The notes beneath the pieces were generated by a model. That model saw only the letters and a program-made list of their open reading frames with translations, was not told the origin of the DNA and made no database searches. From positions 7,696,001 through 7,760,000 of the forward strand of contig OU696571.1 of assembly GCA_916048095.2 (NCBI GenBank): a stretch of 64,000 bases of DNA. The letters run 5' to 3'. Position numbers and translations under genes: made by a program. The DNA comes from Sacculina carcini (taxonomy: Eukaryota; Arthropoda; Thecostraca; Sacculinidae). Positions 30,784 through 42,683 of the stretch are shown piece after piece (positions within the stretch are counted from its first letter, which is position 1; each line of letters starts with the position of its first letter).

Positions 30784-30786
<3 letters not shown>
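29127..30786 (+). pseudogene. RLE-type non-LTR retrotransposon, 5'-truncated (RT end and restriction-like endonuclease)
   Basis: Starts in the RT palm: GPALFALAVDP, then SPLNVWCLDDATIGGPSD, where LDD is the catalytic pair region; one stop lies between. The frame 29241-30674 (477 codons) then continues uninterrupted through a C-terminal region to a zinc-finger-like CRCGSTTDRWGHHSLLCC and a PD-(D/E)XK-type endonuclease core, RPDRITIFPFRRGKSLVWDVTC (split across about 30307-30372), typical of elements that cut targets with a restriction-like nuclease. The DNA is much more GC-rich than its neighbours. It ends AATGAAAAAAACAACAC then (CA)n. The clade is not assigned. Confidence 0.75.
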
Positions 30787-30830
<44 letters not shown>

Positions 30831-33800
30831 TACATTACATTACATTAAGACATTTATATCGCGCTTTTCACCCGAGGGTCTCAAAAGCGCTCACACACAC
30901 ACACTCACACACACACACAACACACACACACACACACACAAGCACAAGAGTCATACACATACACAATCACGAACACACACACTCACCTACATACACACAC
31001 CCATACACACACACAAAACAGACATATAACAGACATATAGACAAGTACATATACGCACAATCACGAACATACACTCACGTTTACATACTCAAAAACACAA
31101 AAATGCACACGCACACACACATACATATTGAATAAGATAGCAAAGCCGACATACAGCACAGAATACAACACAACATACAACACATTAAGACAACACAATA
31201 GGCATACAACGACATACACTCAGATTGACAAATCTCAACACAATAAACACACAAATACAAACCAGAAAACACAACATAACAGACACACAAAGACATACAC
31301 TCAAACAAATAGACAGAGAACACAACACAACAGACACACAAACACAGATAACAGATCTCAACACAACAACACACATACAGCATACAATGGAGAAACATAC
31401 AGACACAAGAACAGAAAACACACGCATGAAGCACATACACATAGAAGACAGAATTAGGAAACAATCAGACCTTATATTCAGTACTAATATATACAATATT
31501 ATTAAGACAGTAATAAGACTTAGTGAGAAAGAAATTTTTAGTATGTTTTTTGAAAAGAGATAGAGATTTGATTGAGCGTATTGAGGGAGAAAGCCTATTG
31601 TAGATACGAGGTCCTAAGATAGAGAAACAACGATTGTAGTGAGAATGCCTAGAAGGAAAGGAAGGTTCAACTAGTAGAAAAGGATCGTTAGAAGACCTAA
31701 GAGAAAGAGATGAGGTTTTATAAGACAGAAGGTCAAACAGATACGCAGGCTTACGAAGATGAAGAGCTGAATGAATAATTAAACAAATACGATACTCAAC
31801 AAGAGCCTTAATGGGAAGTAACCTAAGTTTTTGTAAAGAAGAAGATACATGAGAACCCGAAGGAAGATTAAATATCATACGACATGCTTTATTAATAATA
31901 CATTGAAGTTTCCTAAGCTGGCGGTGGTTGAGAGATAGTAGAAGAGAACAGCAGTACTGAGTTTTACTAAAGATTAATGAATTAGCTAACTTAAAGGCAG
32001 CAGAGATGGTTATATATCTACGAATGGAATAGATACGCCTAAGTTGATAGTTACAGCACCTGATAATTTCGGATATGTGTGGATCAAAAGAAAGAGAGTT
32101 ATCGAGTATGATACCAAGACTACGTACAGAGCAGGATAGAGGTATACTAAGAGAAGTAGTACTATTAGAAGATGGAAAGAGAATATACTTAGTCTTATCA
32201 GGATTAAGTTTGAGATGACGAGTGAACGCCCATCTTTCTATATCAGATAGGATGGTACTAACTGAAGAGTGAGAAATAGACTCAGACGAGAGAAGGATTT
32301 GAATGTCGTCAGCGAATATTTGGAAGGACACATCGTGACAACAAACCAAACAAACAACAAACCATGTATTTGCTATAGCGCACTAATTTGCAAAGGCGCG
32401 AAAACGTACAAAATAGAGCAAACTAAGGTATAAACAGTGATAGGGGCTCAAAAAGAACAAAATTATATGAGCTGAAGTGACAAGGCGCAAAAAATATCAA
32501 AAGCAGGAAATATATACAACAATCAAGAAAATCAAGAAAATATACACAGCGAATGATCAGAGGCGAGAACAAATGAAAGAATGGGATCAGAGAAGTGTAG
32601 CTGACAGAGAAAATATTTAAATTTGGTGTTGAGAGATAAGCCAAAAAAGAGTATCAACAATTTCTATAGGGGTAAGTGGGCGGCGACGGAAGAGACAGTA
32701 AGTATATATGAAGGGAAGCCGAAAAGGAAGAGTAGGATTTTTTCTGTAGAATGTGATGAGGAAGAGAGTTAAAAAGTCGGGGAGCAGAAAAGTAGAAGGA
32801 TTTGGCTGACCAGTTAGACTCGTGGTCAGCAGGAGGACATACGAGGGGCACTGGACGGCGACATAAAGGACGATCAGAGGGAGTTAGAAGCGAATATAGG
32901 TAAGAAGGTGGAGAAGGAGTATGGAGAAGTTTATAGACAATGCAGCACAGCTTATGGTGGATTCTGGACAGAGCAGGCAACCAGCCAAGTTTACGAATAT
33001 GGGTGGATGTGGGTGACTTGGGGGGAAGACGAAGGACAAAGCGACAAGAGAGATTTATTATCGACTGGAGAGAGCGGATGGATTTTAGAGGAAGGTGAAA
33101 AAATAAAGAATTGCAGTAATCGATATGCGAAAAAATATATGAATTAACTAGGAGTAGAGCGGATGCCTCATCAAGATGAGAGCGAAGAGTGACGACGAAG
33201 AACTTTCCCTACAGAGGTAAGATACATATTGAAGAGGAGAGGGCCTAAGACAGAGCCTTGAGGTACACCACAAGTTAGTGGGCAAGCCTCACTACAAGAA
33301 TCAGCAGAGGTAGAAACAAACTGAAGTCTATTAGAAAGATAAGAGCGAAAGAAAGAGAGAGCTGTGCCGCTAATGCCTAAATCTAACAGAGTATCAATAA
33401 GAAGCAGATGATTAACAGTGTCAAATGCAGCAGAGAAGTCTAGTTGTATAAGTAGAACATCATTACCAGAGAGAGTAGACTTGAGAATAGAATCATAGAT
33501 AAAAATTAGAGAAGTTTCAGTAGAGTGAAAGTGCCGGAAGCCAGACTGCTCAGCAAGAAACAAATTGTTAGATTCAAGATATTCAGATATCTGTATGTAG
33601 GCAGCCATTTCAAGAACCTTAGACAGCTAAGAAATTCTAGAGATTGGTCGATAGTTAGAAAGCGTGTTAGCATCCAGACCAGATTTCTTAAGTATAGGGA
33701 GAATACTGGCAGTTTTAGATGCAAGAAATTCCCCAAGAGTGAAAGAAGCATTGATGAAATTAGCTAAGAAAGGAAGGAGCAATTCAATGGAGTGAGGAAT

Positions 33801-35382
33801 CCTGGAAAGATCAATGGGGTCGAGAGATGAAGAATGGATTTTAACATGCCTTAAAATAGTTCTACAGTCAGAAAGGGTAACTAAAGTAAAAGAGTGAATA
33901 ACAGAGGAGGGTAAGGGCGGAGAGTATAATGGTAGAGCAGCAGGGAACAAGCAACGAATCTTATCAATTTTAGACTGGAAGAAATTCATAAATATGGAAG
34001 GTAACTGATCAGAAGCAGAATCTGGGAAAACAAGACTACGGGAATTACCTAAAATACTGTCAAAAAGCTTCCAAAGTTTCTTAGAATTGAGACAGGAAGA
34101 AATTTTAGAATTATAGTAACATTTTTTGGCGGAATCACAAAGAAGATGATGATGACGGCGGGCAGAACAGAAAGATTGCCACGAAGAGTCAGTCCTGAGA
34201 CGACGCCATTGGCGTTCAAGACGACGCAGGGAGGTTTTTGAATATCTAATATCAGTTTTAAACCAAGGACAGCGAGTATTAGTGGAACGGAAGACATTAA
34301 CAGGAATAAAGGTTGATTTGAGAGAATCGAGGGATGAGTTGAAGTATCCTAAGAGAGAATTAGGTGGCATATGAGCGAAACATTCAGTAGCAAAAGACAA
34401 GTGCATATTGACATAAAGAGAGTCCAAATCAGCGTTACGATAATCCGAGAAACTAATAAGTTTGGGAGATTTGTAAGTGATAGGGAGGCGGGCAGAAAAT
34501 TCAACTAATGAGTGATCAGAAATGAAGGAATCAATAGGAAAGACAGTGAGATCTCTAATAAGAATATTAGAATCGGAGAAAGAAAGGAGGAGATCAAGTG
34601 TGTGACCGTGAACATGAGTAGGACAGCAGATATGATTACGAAGACCTAATGAATCGATTAATTGTAAAAACATAGAAGAACAAGACTTGAGATGGGGCGC
34701 ATCAACCCAAAGGTTGAAGTCACCACAAATCACTATCCTAGAAGAGAAAATTGGAAGAAGTATGTCTATAAGAGAAGAAAATTCATCAAGAAAAATTGAA
34801 GAAGAGAAAGAATTAAGACGATATATGTTGACAATACATACAGGCAGAGTAGTTTTACCTATTACTTTACAACAGATGTATTCAAATGACTTGATAGGAA
34901 TTTCTAAACTACATAGATAGGCATTAATGATGTTAGAATTATAGACAAAAGGAACACCACCGCCAGAGCATTTAGTAGGATTAGAGACGTTCATAAGCCG
35001 ACAATTATGAAAAGCTGAGTAGCCAGCAGGAAGAGAGCGGTCAAAGGAGGATATTTCACCAACAGAGAGCCACGATTCAATAACCAGAAAAATATCATAC
35101 TTAGGAAGGATGGACGCAAAAAGTGATATTTCAGACCTAATAGACCTAAAATTCAAGAAAGCACATTTTAATAGACCAATTTCATTATTAGATTTAGAAC
35201 GAGAAATAATATAAAATGAATCAGAGAGAGAAGAAAGACACTTATCAGCGGATGAAGTGCTGATTGAAGGAAGCAGAACTGAAGATCCAGCATCTCTTTC
35301 CGAAGTCGACTGCTGAGCACAATCAGTCAGGCCGGAGGTCACATCTAGTTTTCCGAGTTGGAATCCTCGACGGTCTGAGTGC
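30831..35382 (-). pseudogene. LINE-CA copy 3: ORF2 with one nonsense codon and a nested LINE
   Basis: Sense order from the right: the last residues of ORF1 (RTQTVEDSNSEN, stop), ORF2 endonuclease and RT (about 35345-33193), an inserted LINE fragment (32340-33187), the RT end and C-terminus (32339-31465), TG-rich 3' UTR and the 3' hairpin (30840-30895). The frame is open except for a TAG near 33629 (SRIS, stop, LSKVLEM; copy 1 has a Trp there) and the insertion after the GKVLRRH residues. The right edge is a 5' truncation at (CA)n. The endonuclease motifs (VICGDFNLWV, ISDHSLVEF) are preserved, so inactivation is recent. Confidence 0.8.
32340..33187 (-). pseudogene. CR1/L2-like LINE fragment inserted in LINE-CA copy 3
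   Basis: Flanked by GTGAC at 32335-32339 and 33188-33192. On the minus strand it encodes VNSYIF...DYCNSLFFHLP-like sequence, RFVLRLPP, PALSRIHHKL, VCPPADHESNWSAKSFYFSAPRLFNSLP, closely matching LINE G at 7200-7660. The 3' end at the left is TTGTTGTTTGTTTGGTTTGTTG, comparable to G's (TTG)n tail. 5'-truncated, endonuclease absent. Confidence 0.8.
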
Positions 35383-35659
<277 letters not shown>

Positions 35660-36068
35660 ATGGCTCAAAATAATCTAGCAGTGGAAGAGATAAGAAAGAT
35701 TCTCGCAGAAGATAATGCTGATTACAGCAGTGAATCTGAGATGGAAGATGACAATTATATACCATCCGATGATGACGGCGAAATAGATTAAAATCTTCCA
35801 GCTCATGATATTTCTGATGAAGAAGATGATGATGATAACCAATGCAATTGTGAGCAAACCCTAGGTGCGAATGAAAGTTATGTGACGATTTTCGTATAAA
35901 AAATATAACTGAAAACTGGACGTCTGATTCGCAATCGGTTTCGACAGGGAGACTTCGTGCTCATAACATTGTGCATGAAGGGAGTGGTCTAACTAGGTAC
36001 GCTAGCCGTAATGGGACGACATCGCTTCAACATTTTTACTATTTTTTCGAGATTCACTTCTCCAGGAG

Positions 36069-36326
36069 TGTAGTGGCTTCGTGTAATTACGATAATCATC
36101 CACAATAACCGATAATCATAAACAGAGCAGAAACATAAACGGAACACAGTTAATACAATCAACGTTAATCGCGCGTACAAACAGCACACCTTGACACTCG
36201 TGCCCAGACTGCCTGACCCAACACGGTCAAGTTCCGTGTCACATTCTAGTTACGTCATCTAGTGTCGGCCAGGGAGATTACACAGTACATTTCAAATAAA
36301 GCGACCGTATAGGTGGCGATACTACA
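36069..36326 (-). repeat. 3' LTR of element A
   Basis: 258 bp; ends TGTAGT/ACTACA; matches 49595-49852 almost exactly. Confidence 0.9.
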
Positions 36327-36338
36327 CATCCCCTCACT

Positions 36339-39300
36339 TTAAAAGTCAACATAATCATCAAAGCGAACGGGACGGCGGCGGTTACGCACATTCCGCGCAT
36401 TAGATGGCTGAGGCGCTGCTCCTGGTTCGGCCACCTCCGACTTATCTGATGTCACAGCTCCTTCTGCCTCGATCGCCGGTGCCTCGCATTCTATAGCGCT
36501 TTCGTCTCGAGCACCAACAAAATCTTGATTTTTGTCGAGCGGTGGACATTGGAAATCCGTGTCCCTGGTTCGAGCCTTGACCAGATGAGCCGGGTTCCGA
36601 ACGGTTCCGTCTTCCAGCCGAAATGACGAGCCCCGCCTTTTGACTATTTGCAGTGGCGGGCTGAAACGCGGCGACAGCTTTGCGGGTCGTCCGGGTGTCC
36701 GTACATGCACCCAGTCTCCTGGACACAGTGTTGACTCTCGCACAGTGTGTCTGCGATTGTAATTTCTTCGGTTACGATCCTGTTGACGTTGAACCTGATC
36801 ATGAACAGCGCTGGTCGTCGGTACAGCTGTAACAGGCAGTACCAACCGCATGTTTCACCCGTGCAGCAAAACTGACGGTGCGACGCCCGTTGTGCAGTGA
36901 GGTGTCGCCCTGTACCCAGCTAATAGCTGACGGATGCGGTCCTTGAATGCTCCACGATGATGGTTTTGGAACCACGTCTTCAACGTCCTATTAAACCGCT
37001 CTACGACACCATTGCCTTGTGGCCAATATGCAGCCGATCGTCGATGGACGATGCCACGGTGTCGGAGGTATTCTTCGAATTCCTGGCTCACAAACTGTGT
37101 ACCATTGTCGCTGACTAGCTCGTCCGGATATCCCTCGCGCGCAAAAACTGAGTTGAGGAATTCAATCACGGTGCGTGTATTTGTCGATGCAACAAGACCG
37201 ACTTCGGCCCACTTGGAGTGATAATCCACGACAGTGATTGCGTAACGACAATCTTCTTCTGTCGTATACACAGGACCGACAATGTCAATGCCAAGTTTCG
37301 ACCACGGTTTAGTAGGCAACTTTACGGGTTGGAGTGGTGCCGTCCGAAGTCGAGCACTGAGGGTCTTGTCGCTACTTTGACATTGAATACAGTTATGGAT
37401 GCAAGCCCTTACGTCTTCGTCCATATTCGGCCACCATGCTAGATTTCGCAGCATCTGCTTTGTCCGCATGATGCCGTCGTGTGATGCGTGCGCCCGACTG
37501 ATATACGCGGATCTCAGCTCGCGTGGCAATATAATTTGTTGTCCTGCGCGCAATACTAGATCACCCTCCGTAGATAGTTCGTGTCGAACCGGAAAATACG
37601 GCTTTATCTGCGACTCACATTGCTTGATATCTCTGGGAAACCCAGTCCGTATCAGCTGACGTAGATCGTTGAGTTCCGGATCATCCGAGCTAACTTCTCG
37701 AACCGTAGATTCTGAGATACTCGGATGATCGTCAATCGTTGCGATGATTTCCCAGTCATGTTCTTCCACGTTGTCGCGGTTCTCATGTTCGGTGTTGGGT
37801 GTTGAGTCGGTGTTGGGTGTTAGCCGGGACAAAGCGTCTGCCACTGTCAAGCGATTACCAGCGACGTGTTCCACTACGTATGAGTAGGGTATCAACCGAG
37901 CCTGCCACCTCGCGACTCTTGCTCCCGCTCGACCGCTGAAATTGGCCGAAAGGATCGACTTGAGCGCAGAATGATCAGTGCGAAGTGTGAAATAGCGTCC
38001 CCAGAGGAAGATTTTCCATTTTTCGATAGCTTGTACCGCGGCTAGCGCTTCCCGCTCTGTGACTGAATATTTTGATTCTGCAGGAGAGAACTTCCTGCTC
38101 CAGAATGACACAACATGCTCCTGGCCACGATCATCACTTTGTGACAACATGCCACCTGCACCTTTTTCACTGGCGTCTGTGGTAACGTATGTTCTCCAGT
38201 TCGTCTCAAAGCGGCTGAGAGGATTTGCGTCTTCGATTGATTGCTTCACCTTCTGGAAAGCTGTAGTGTGCTCTGATGTCCAATTGAAGGCAGTACCTTT
38301 TTTGAGAAGGTTATAGAGTGGACTCACTACCGTTGCATAATCTGGCACAAAGTGTGACAACCAACTAGCCAGACCCATAAAACTACGAAGTTCTTGAGCG
38401 TCAACGGGACGCTGTGCACTCCTGATAGCCTGCAGATGGTCGTCTGAGGGCGAGATACCGGCCCGTGATATAGAAAATCCGCAGAACTGCAGCGTTGGCT
38501 GTGCGAACGATGATTTTGAGAGATTGAGTGCGACATTGGCCTGTCTCAGTCGGCTCATGAGTAGTCGTAGACGCTTGTCATGCACTTCTTTTGCAGGTCC
38601 AGCACAAACAATGTCATCCATGTAATGACAACATCCTGGAATGTCTGCCAGCACACGATCCAATAGTCGCTGAAAAGCTGCTCCCGCTGAGACTAGTCCG
38701 AAGGGTAATCGTTTATATTGAAACAATCCGTCATGCGTGATGAACGCAGTGACATGACGCGAATCTGGATGTAATTCTAATTGATGGTAGGCCGAATGGA
38801 GATCTAGTTTACTGAAAACGCAGCCTTTGAGTTGACTCGAAAGCTCCTGAAATGTCGGCAGCGGATGAACGTCGCTCACTATTTGCGCGTTTGGTCCTCT
38901 CAGGTCAACGCAGATTCGAATATTTCCATTCTTCTTGCGAGCGACCACAATTGGGCTCACCCACTCAGTTGAGTCGACACGCTCGATTACTCCCGTGTTG
39001 ACCAGTTTGTGCGATTCTGCCGACAACTCCTCTCTGATTGCCAGCGGTAGTCGACGCAGCGGATACGCTTTAGGCGTGGCACCTGGCTTGAGTCTGATTT
39101 TGTGACAGAAACCCCTCAGTGCCGGCAGTTCCTGAGAATTTGCTTCGGTCTCGACTTTACACACAACTCCGTTTTGTGGAGAAATGGTGAGACCCAATTC
39201 GGCCAGAGTAGATAGTCCGAGGAGACCTTCTGACGTCGGAGTGTTAATGACAACAAACTTTGTCGACGTTGTGTGTGCACCAACTGATATACGTGCTTGT

Positions 39301-39701
39301 AATTCTCCGACAACTTGAAGAGGTCGACGTCCAACTCCGTACAGTTGAGTGTCCGTGGGAGTTACATGTGCGCCTTCAAAATGTTTCCTGGCAAGAGGAA
39401 GACTCAAGACAGATACACTCGCACCTGTGTCAATTTGCAACGTCACATTAGCTGTTTTCCCTGTGTCGACAGTTATGATCGACTCACACGTGAGTTTCTT
39501 CTGCTGTGAAGATGTACAGTTCAAGATGGTGACTCCCTTGACATTTTTAGTCTGGTTCTTGTGTCTGCTCTGCGGTTTGGGTTTTCGTTTTGCTGCTGCT
39601 GAACGACAAACAACTGCCCAGTGTCCTGAATGACCACATATGTTGCATGTTGATTTGAATGCAGGGCAGAACTGTGCACGCGGTGCTCCATGACATCGTC
39701 C
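36339..39701 (-). pseudogene. Element A pol: protease, RT, RNase H, integrase (one in-frame stop)
   Basis: After the insertion site the frame has a zinc-knuckle-like CNICGHSGHWAVVC, then an aspartic protease (LQIDTGASVSVLSLP), RT (GVIERVDSTEWVSPIVV, IRICVDLRGPNAQIV, CCHYMDDIVCAG), RNase H (YVTTDASEKGAGGMLSQ, VTEREALAAVQAIEKW, LRTDHSAL), an integrase HHCC finger (HASHDGIMRTKQML, CIQCQS), a D-D-E core (IDIVGPVY, VSDNGTQFVS, GNGVVERFNR) and a C-terminal module (GDWVHVRTPGRPAKLSPRF). The only break is TGA at 36852-36854 after GVAPSVLLHG, likely a point mutation. Domain order is that of Mag-like Ty3/gypsy elements. Confidence 0.85.
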
Positions 39702-39706
39702 GCAGT
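39702..39706. repeat. Target duplication GCAGT of element B (left)
   Basis: GCAGT precedes TGTCACAT at 39707 and is repeated at 48875-48879 after GTTACA. Confidence 0.9.
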
Positions 39707-39923
39707 TGTCACATATGTATGTAGATATATCCCACTGCCGTGGAAGTGGCTTGACGGTGCGCACGCGGGTGCTCGGGAGTGTGGCGCAGGACAGTGTGCA
39801 ATACATGGTTGTATGATCAACATGTTACATGATGTCAGAAGGGCCCAGTAGATTTGTGAGTTATTTGTGAGTGTGTGTGAGTGGTGTCGTTTCTCTGTGA
39901 GTTTTGTTGTGCGGGTTTCAAGG

Positions 39924-42219
39924 ATGGCAGCTAGACAGCCTCCGGAGCTGGAGTTGACCTCACCTGTGTTAGCGTCGGAGTGGAATGCATGGAGGAGAGA
40001 CTGGACATACTTTGCTGCGGCAAACGAATTGTGCACAAAGCCGGTGGCCGTGCAAGTGGGCACATTTTTCAATTGTGCAGGGCGGCAGGCTCAAGAAGTG
40101 GCGTCTCATTTCAGTTGGACGGAAACGGATGGCTTGGACGCGCTAGTTCAAGAATTTGAGAAGTACTGTGCGCCGCGCAAGAACGAGGTGCTCGAGCGGT
40201 ACCGCTTCTACCAGCCGGTACAGCAGTCGGGAGAAACGGTGAGCGCGTACGTGTCGGCATTGAGAAAACAAGGAGCCCCATGTAATTTCAAAGATCTAGA
40301 CAGCATGCTGAGGGACCGGCTAGTGATGGGTATAGCAGATAAGGCGGCCCAGCAAGCGCTGTTGCGCGAGACCGAGCTCACTCTGGAGTCTGCACTGAAA
40401 ATTGCCCTGTCGGAAGAAGCGGCCAAGCGGGACCAGCAGGTCATCAGCGGCGATGTGGTGGTATCGGCGACTCAGTCCAGCGTCTGTGAGATCAGTGACA
40501 TGGCGGAGGTGGAGGCGCGCCAGTGTCGTTTTTGCCGGCGTCGCCACGCAATGCGGCGTGAGCTGTGTCAGGCCTGGGGGCGTCGCTGCAATGCGTGCGG
40601 TCGGATGCATCATTTTGCTCGTAGCGAGGCGTGCACCATGGGTGCGGGTGCATCTGATGGGCAGCAACAACAACAACAACAGCAGCAGCAGCGGCCGCAG
40701 CCGACAGGAAGACCGTCCAGCCGGTATGGTCCGAGTCGATTTCACAGCAGAAGAGATGTGAACGTCAATGAAGCGACTGCGGGGGATTGTCAGGATGTCT
40801 TATCCATTGCTGAGGGACATAACTGTAATGACAGTAAAGTATTCAAGACCTTGTTTACAGTTTGTGGTAAGCCATTAAAATTGCTCATTGATTCAGGGTC
40901 GGAGACGAATGTTTTGTCTCGCAGTGACTATGTTAAAATTTCAGGTGATGTTGAGTGTACTGATCTGAGACCATGTAAGATGATGTTACGCATGTACAAT
41001 GGTCAGCTTGTGTCGACTGTGGGGAAGGTCACGATTGTCTTAATTAATCGTACGTGTAATTTTCGTCACTCATTGTTATTTCACGTGTTGGATCTTGATG
41101 TGAAGCCCATTTTGAGCTTGCGGTCGTCGGTGCACATGAACCTCATTGCTGTTAATGATTGTGACCCCCTTGAGTATGTGCCAAAAGTGCAGGCTGTGAC
41201 TCAGTCTGACGCAATGTTTGCTAATATGAGGGTTAACGACAATGCTCGCGATTACATCGTTTCTCAATATCCAAGTGTTTTTACTAAAGAAGGGGTGGGT
41301 CTGGTAGCCTCTGATGTTAATATTGAATCTGATCCGAAGGTGAATCCCGTTGTAGAAAACCCTGAAAGAGTTCGTATCCACCTGCGTGAAAAATTGCGTG
41401 TCAAGTTGAGTCAACTGGAGGAGCAGGGTATTCTAGTACGCGTAACTCAGCCAACGGATTGGGTGTCAAATTTGGTGATTGTACCGAAACCCGATGGCGA
41501 TATCCGAGTGTGTATCGACCCGAGAACCCTTAATAAAGCAATAAAGCGTGAGCACTATCCTACGCCAACTTTTGATGAAGTGAGTTATCGTCTATCAGGC
41601 GCAAAAGTATTCACCATGCTGGATGCTCGATCGGCTTTTCATCACGTTGGTCTGTCAGAAAAATCATCGTTGCTGTGTTGTTTTCATACCCCATTTGGTA
41701 GATACAGATGGACTCGTTTGCCATATGGAGTGTCGTGTGCGCCAGAAATTTGGCAACGCTTGATGCATGAGATGGTAGCGGATCTAGAGGGTGTAGAGGT
41801 AATAGCCGATGATTTTATAGTATATGGAAAAGGTGAGACCCGCGCAGAGGCAATTGCCGATCATGATGCAAAATTGCGAGCATTTCTTGACAAGGCTCAG
41901 AAATGCAATTTACGACTAAATCAGGACAAATTACGTTATCGTCTTCAGGAAGTTTCGTGGTTGGGTCATGTGGTAAGCGAAGCAGGAATTAAAGTGAGTC
42001 TTTCTAAAGTGGAGGCTGTAGTTAAATTTCCGGCGCCAAGCAAAAAAATCGAGCTGAAGCGTTTCATGGGTATTGCATCCTATCTCTCGCGATTTATTCC
42101 CGAATTTTCAACGGTAACAGCTCCGATGCGTCATTTGCTCAGTCAAAAATACGATTGGTTATGGAGTGACTCGTGTCAGACTGCGTTTGAGCGAATCAAG
42201 CGATTACTAACAGAGGCTC
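39924..42219 (+). pseudogene. Element B gag, protease and RT (first part of gag-pol)
   Basis: Start at ATG 39924. Gag (residues ~1-200) has a capsid-like region (WNAWRRDWTYFAAANELC, LVQEFEKYCAPRKNEVLERY, GETVSAYVSALRKQ) and a Cys/His region (CRFCRRRHAMRREL, CNACGRMHHFARSEAC). A CAG/CAA run encodes about 11 Gln near 40665-40695. The protease reads LLIDSGSETNVLSR (DSG active site). RT reads GILVRVTQPTDWVSNLVIV, IRVCIDPRTLNKAIKREHYP, RYRWTRLPYGVSCAPEIWQR, VIADDFIVYG and SWLGHVVSEAGIKVS, and breaks off after AFERIKRLLTEA where C is inserted. Confidence 0.85.
42215..42219. repeat. Target duplication GGCTC of element C (left)
   Basis: GGCTC precedes TGTGGTG at 42220 and is repeated at 46810-46814 after ATTCACA. 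Confidence 0.9.
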
Positions 42220-42668
42220 TGTGGTGTATTACTGTGGTATTAGTGCGTGTGTGTGCGTTAGGGATATGGTGTTTGCATAAGCAAGTGTGTATGTGTATGT
42301 GAGTGAAAGTGTGCGTGTTTGTGTGGCTGTGATCCTTGCGCGAGCGGTAGGTGTTTGTTTTGTGAATGCGTGCGTGTCTGGTTGTACAGGCAGATGGTGT
42401 GCATGTATGTGTTTGTGTGTGGGAGCGCGCGTGTACTGTACTGTGTTGGTAACTAGGGGAAATGTGGAGCGTTCGAGGGCAGTTGGTTTAGTGGTGTGAA
42501 CTGGGAGCGTGGGGCGAACGAGTGCGTTGGCAAGAGGGTATCTGTGTTGTGTGGAGTTAACGCTTTGTCGCGGGATCGTGTAGATTCGTGCGTGGATTCG
42601 TGGTCATTAACATATCGCAGTTTTCATCACGTTATTTTTTCTGTACATCGTTGTTGAATACATTCACA
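42220..42668 (+). repeat. 5' LTR of element C
   Basis: 449 bp, TGTGGTGTATTAC...TACATTCACA, apparently identical to 46361-46809. Confidence 0.92.
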
Positions 42669-42680
42669 AGCTATTTCGGC
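42669..42680 (+). other. Primer-binding-site-like sequence of C, complementary to the tRNA-Phe 5' end
   Basis: AGCTATTTCGGC directly after CATTCACA. Reverse complement GCCGAAATAGCT equals tRNA-Phe nt 1-12 (recalled). No TGG-type 3' primer site lies nearby; the gag ATG follows 3 nt later. Confidence 0.65.
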
Positions 42681-42683
42681 ACA

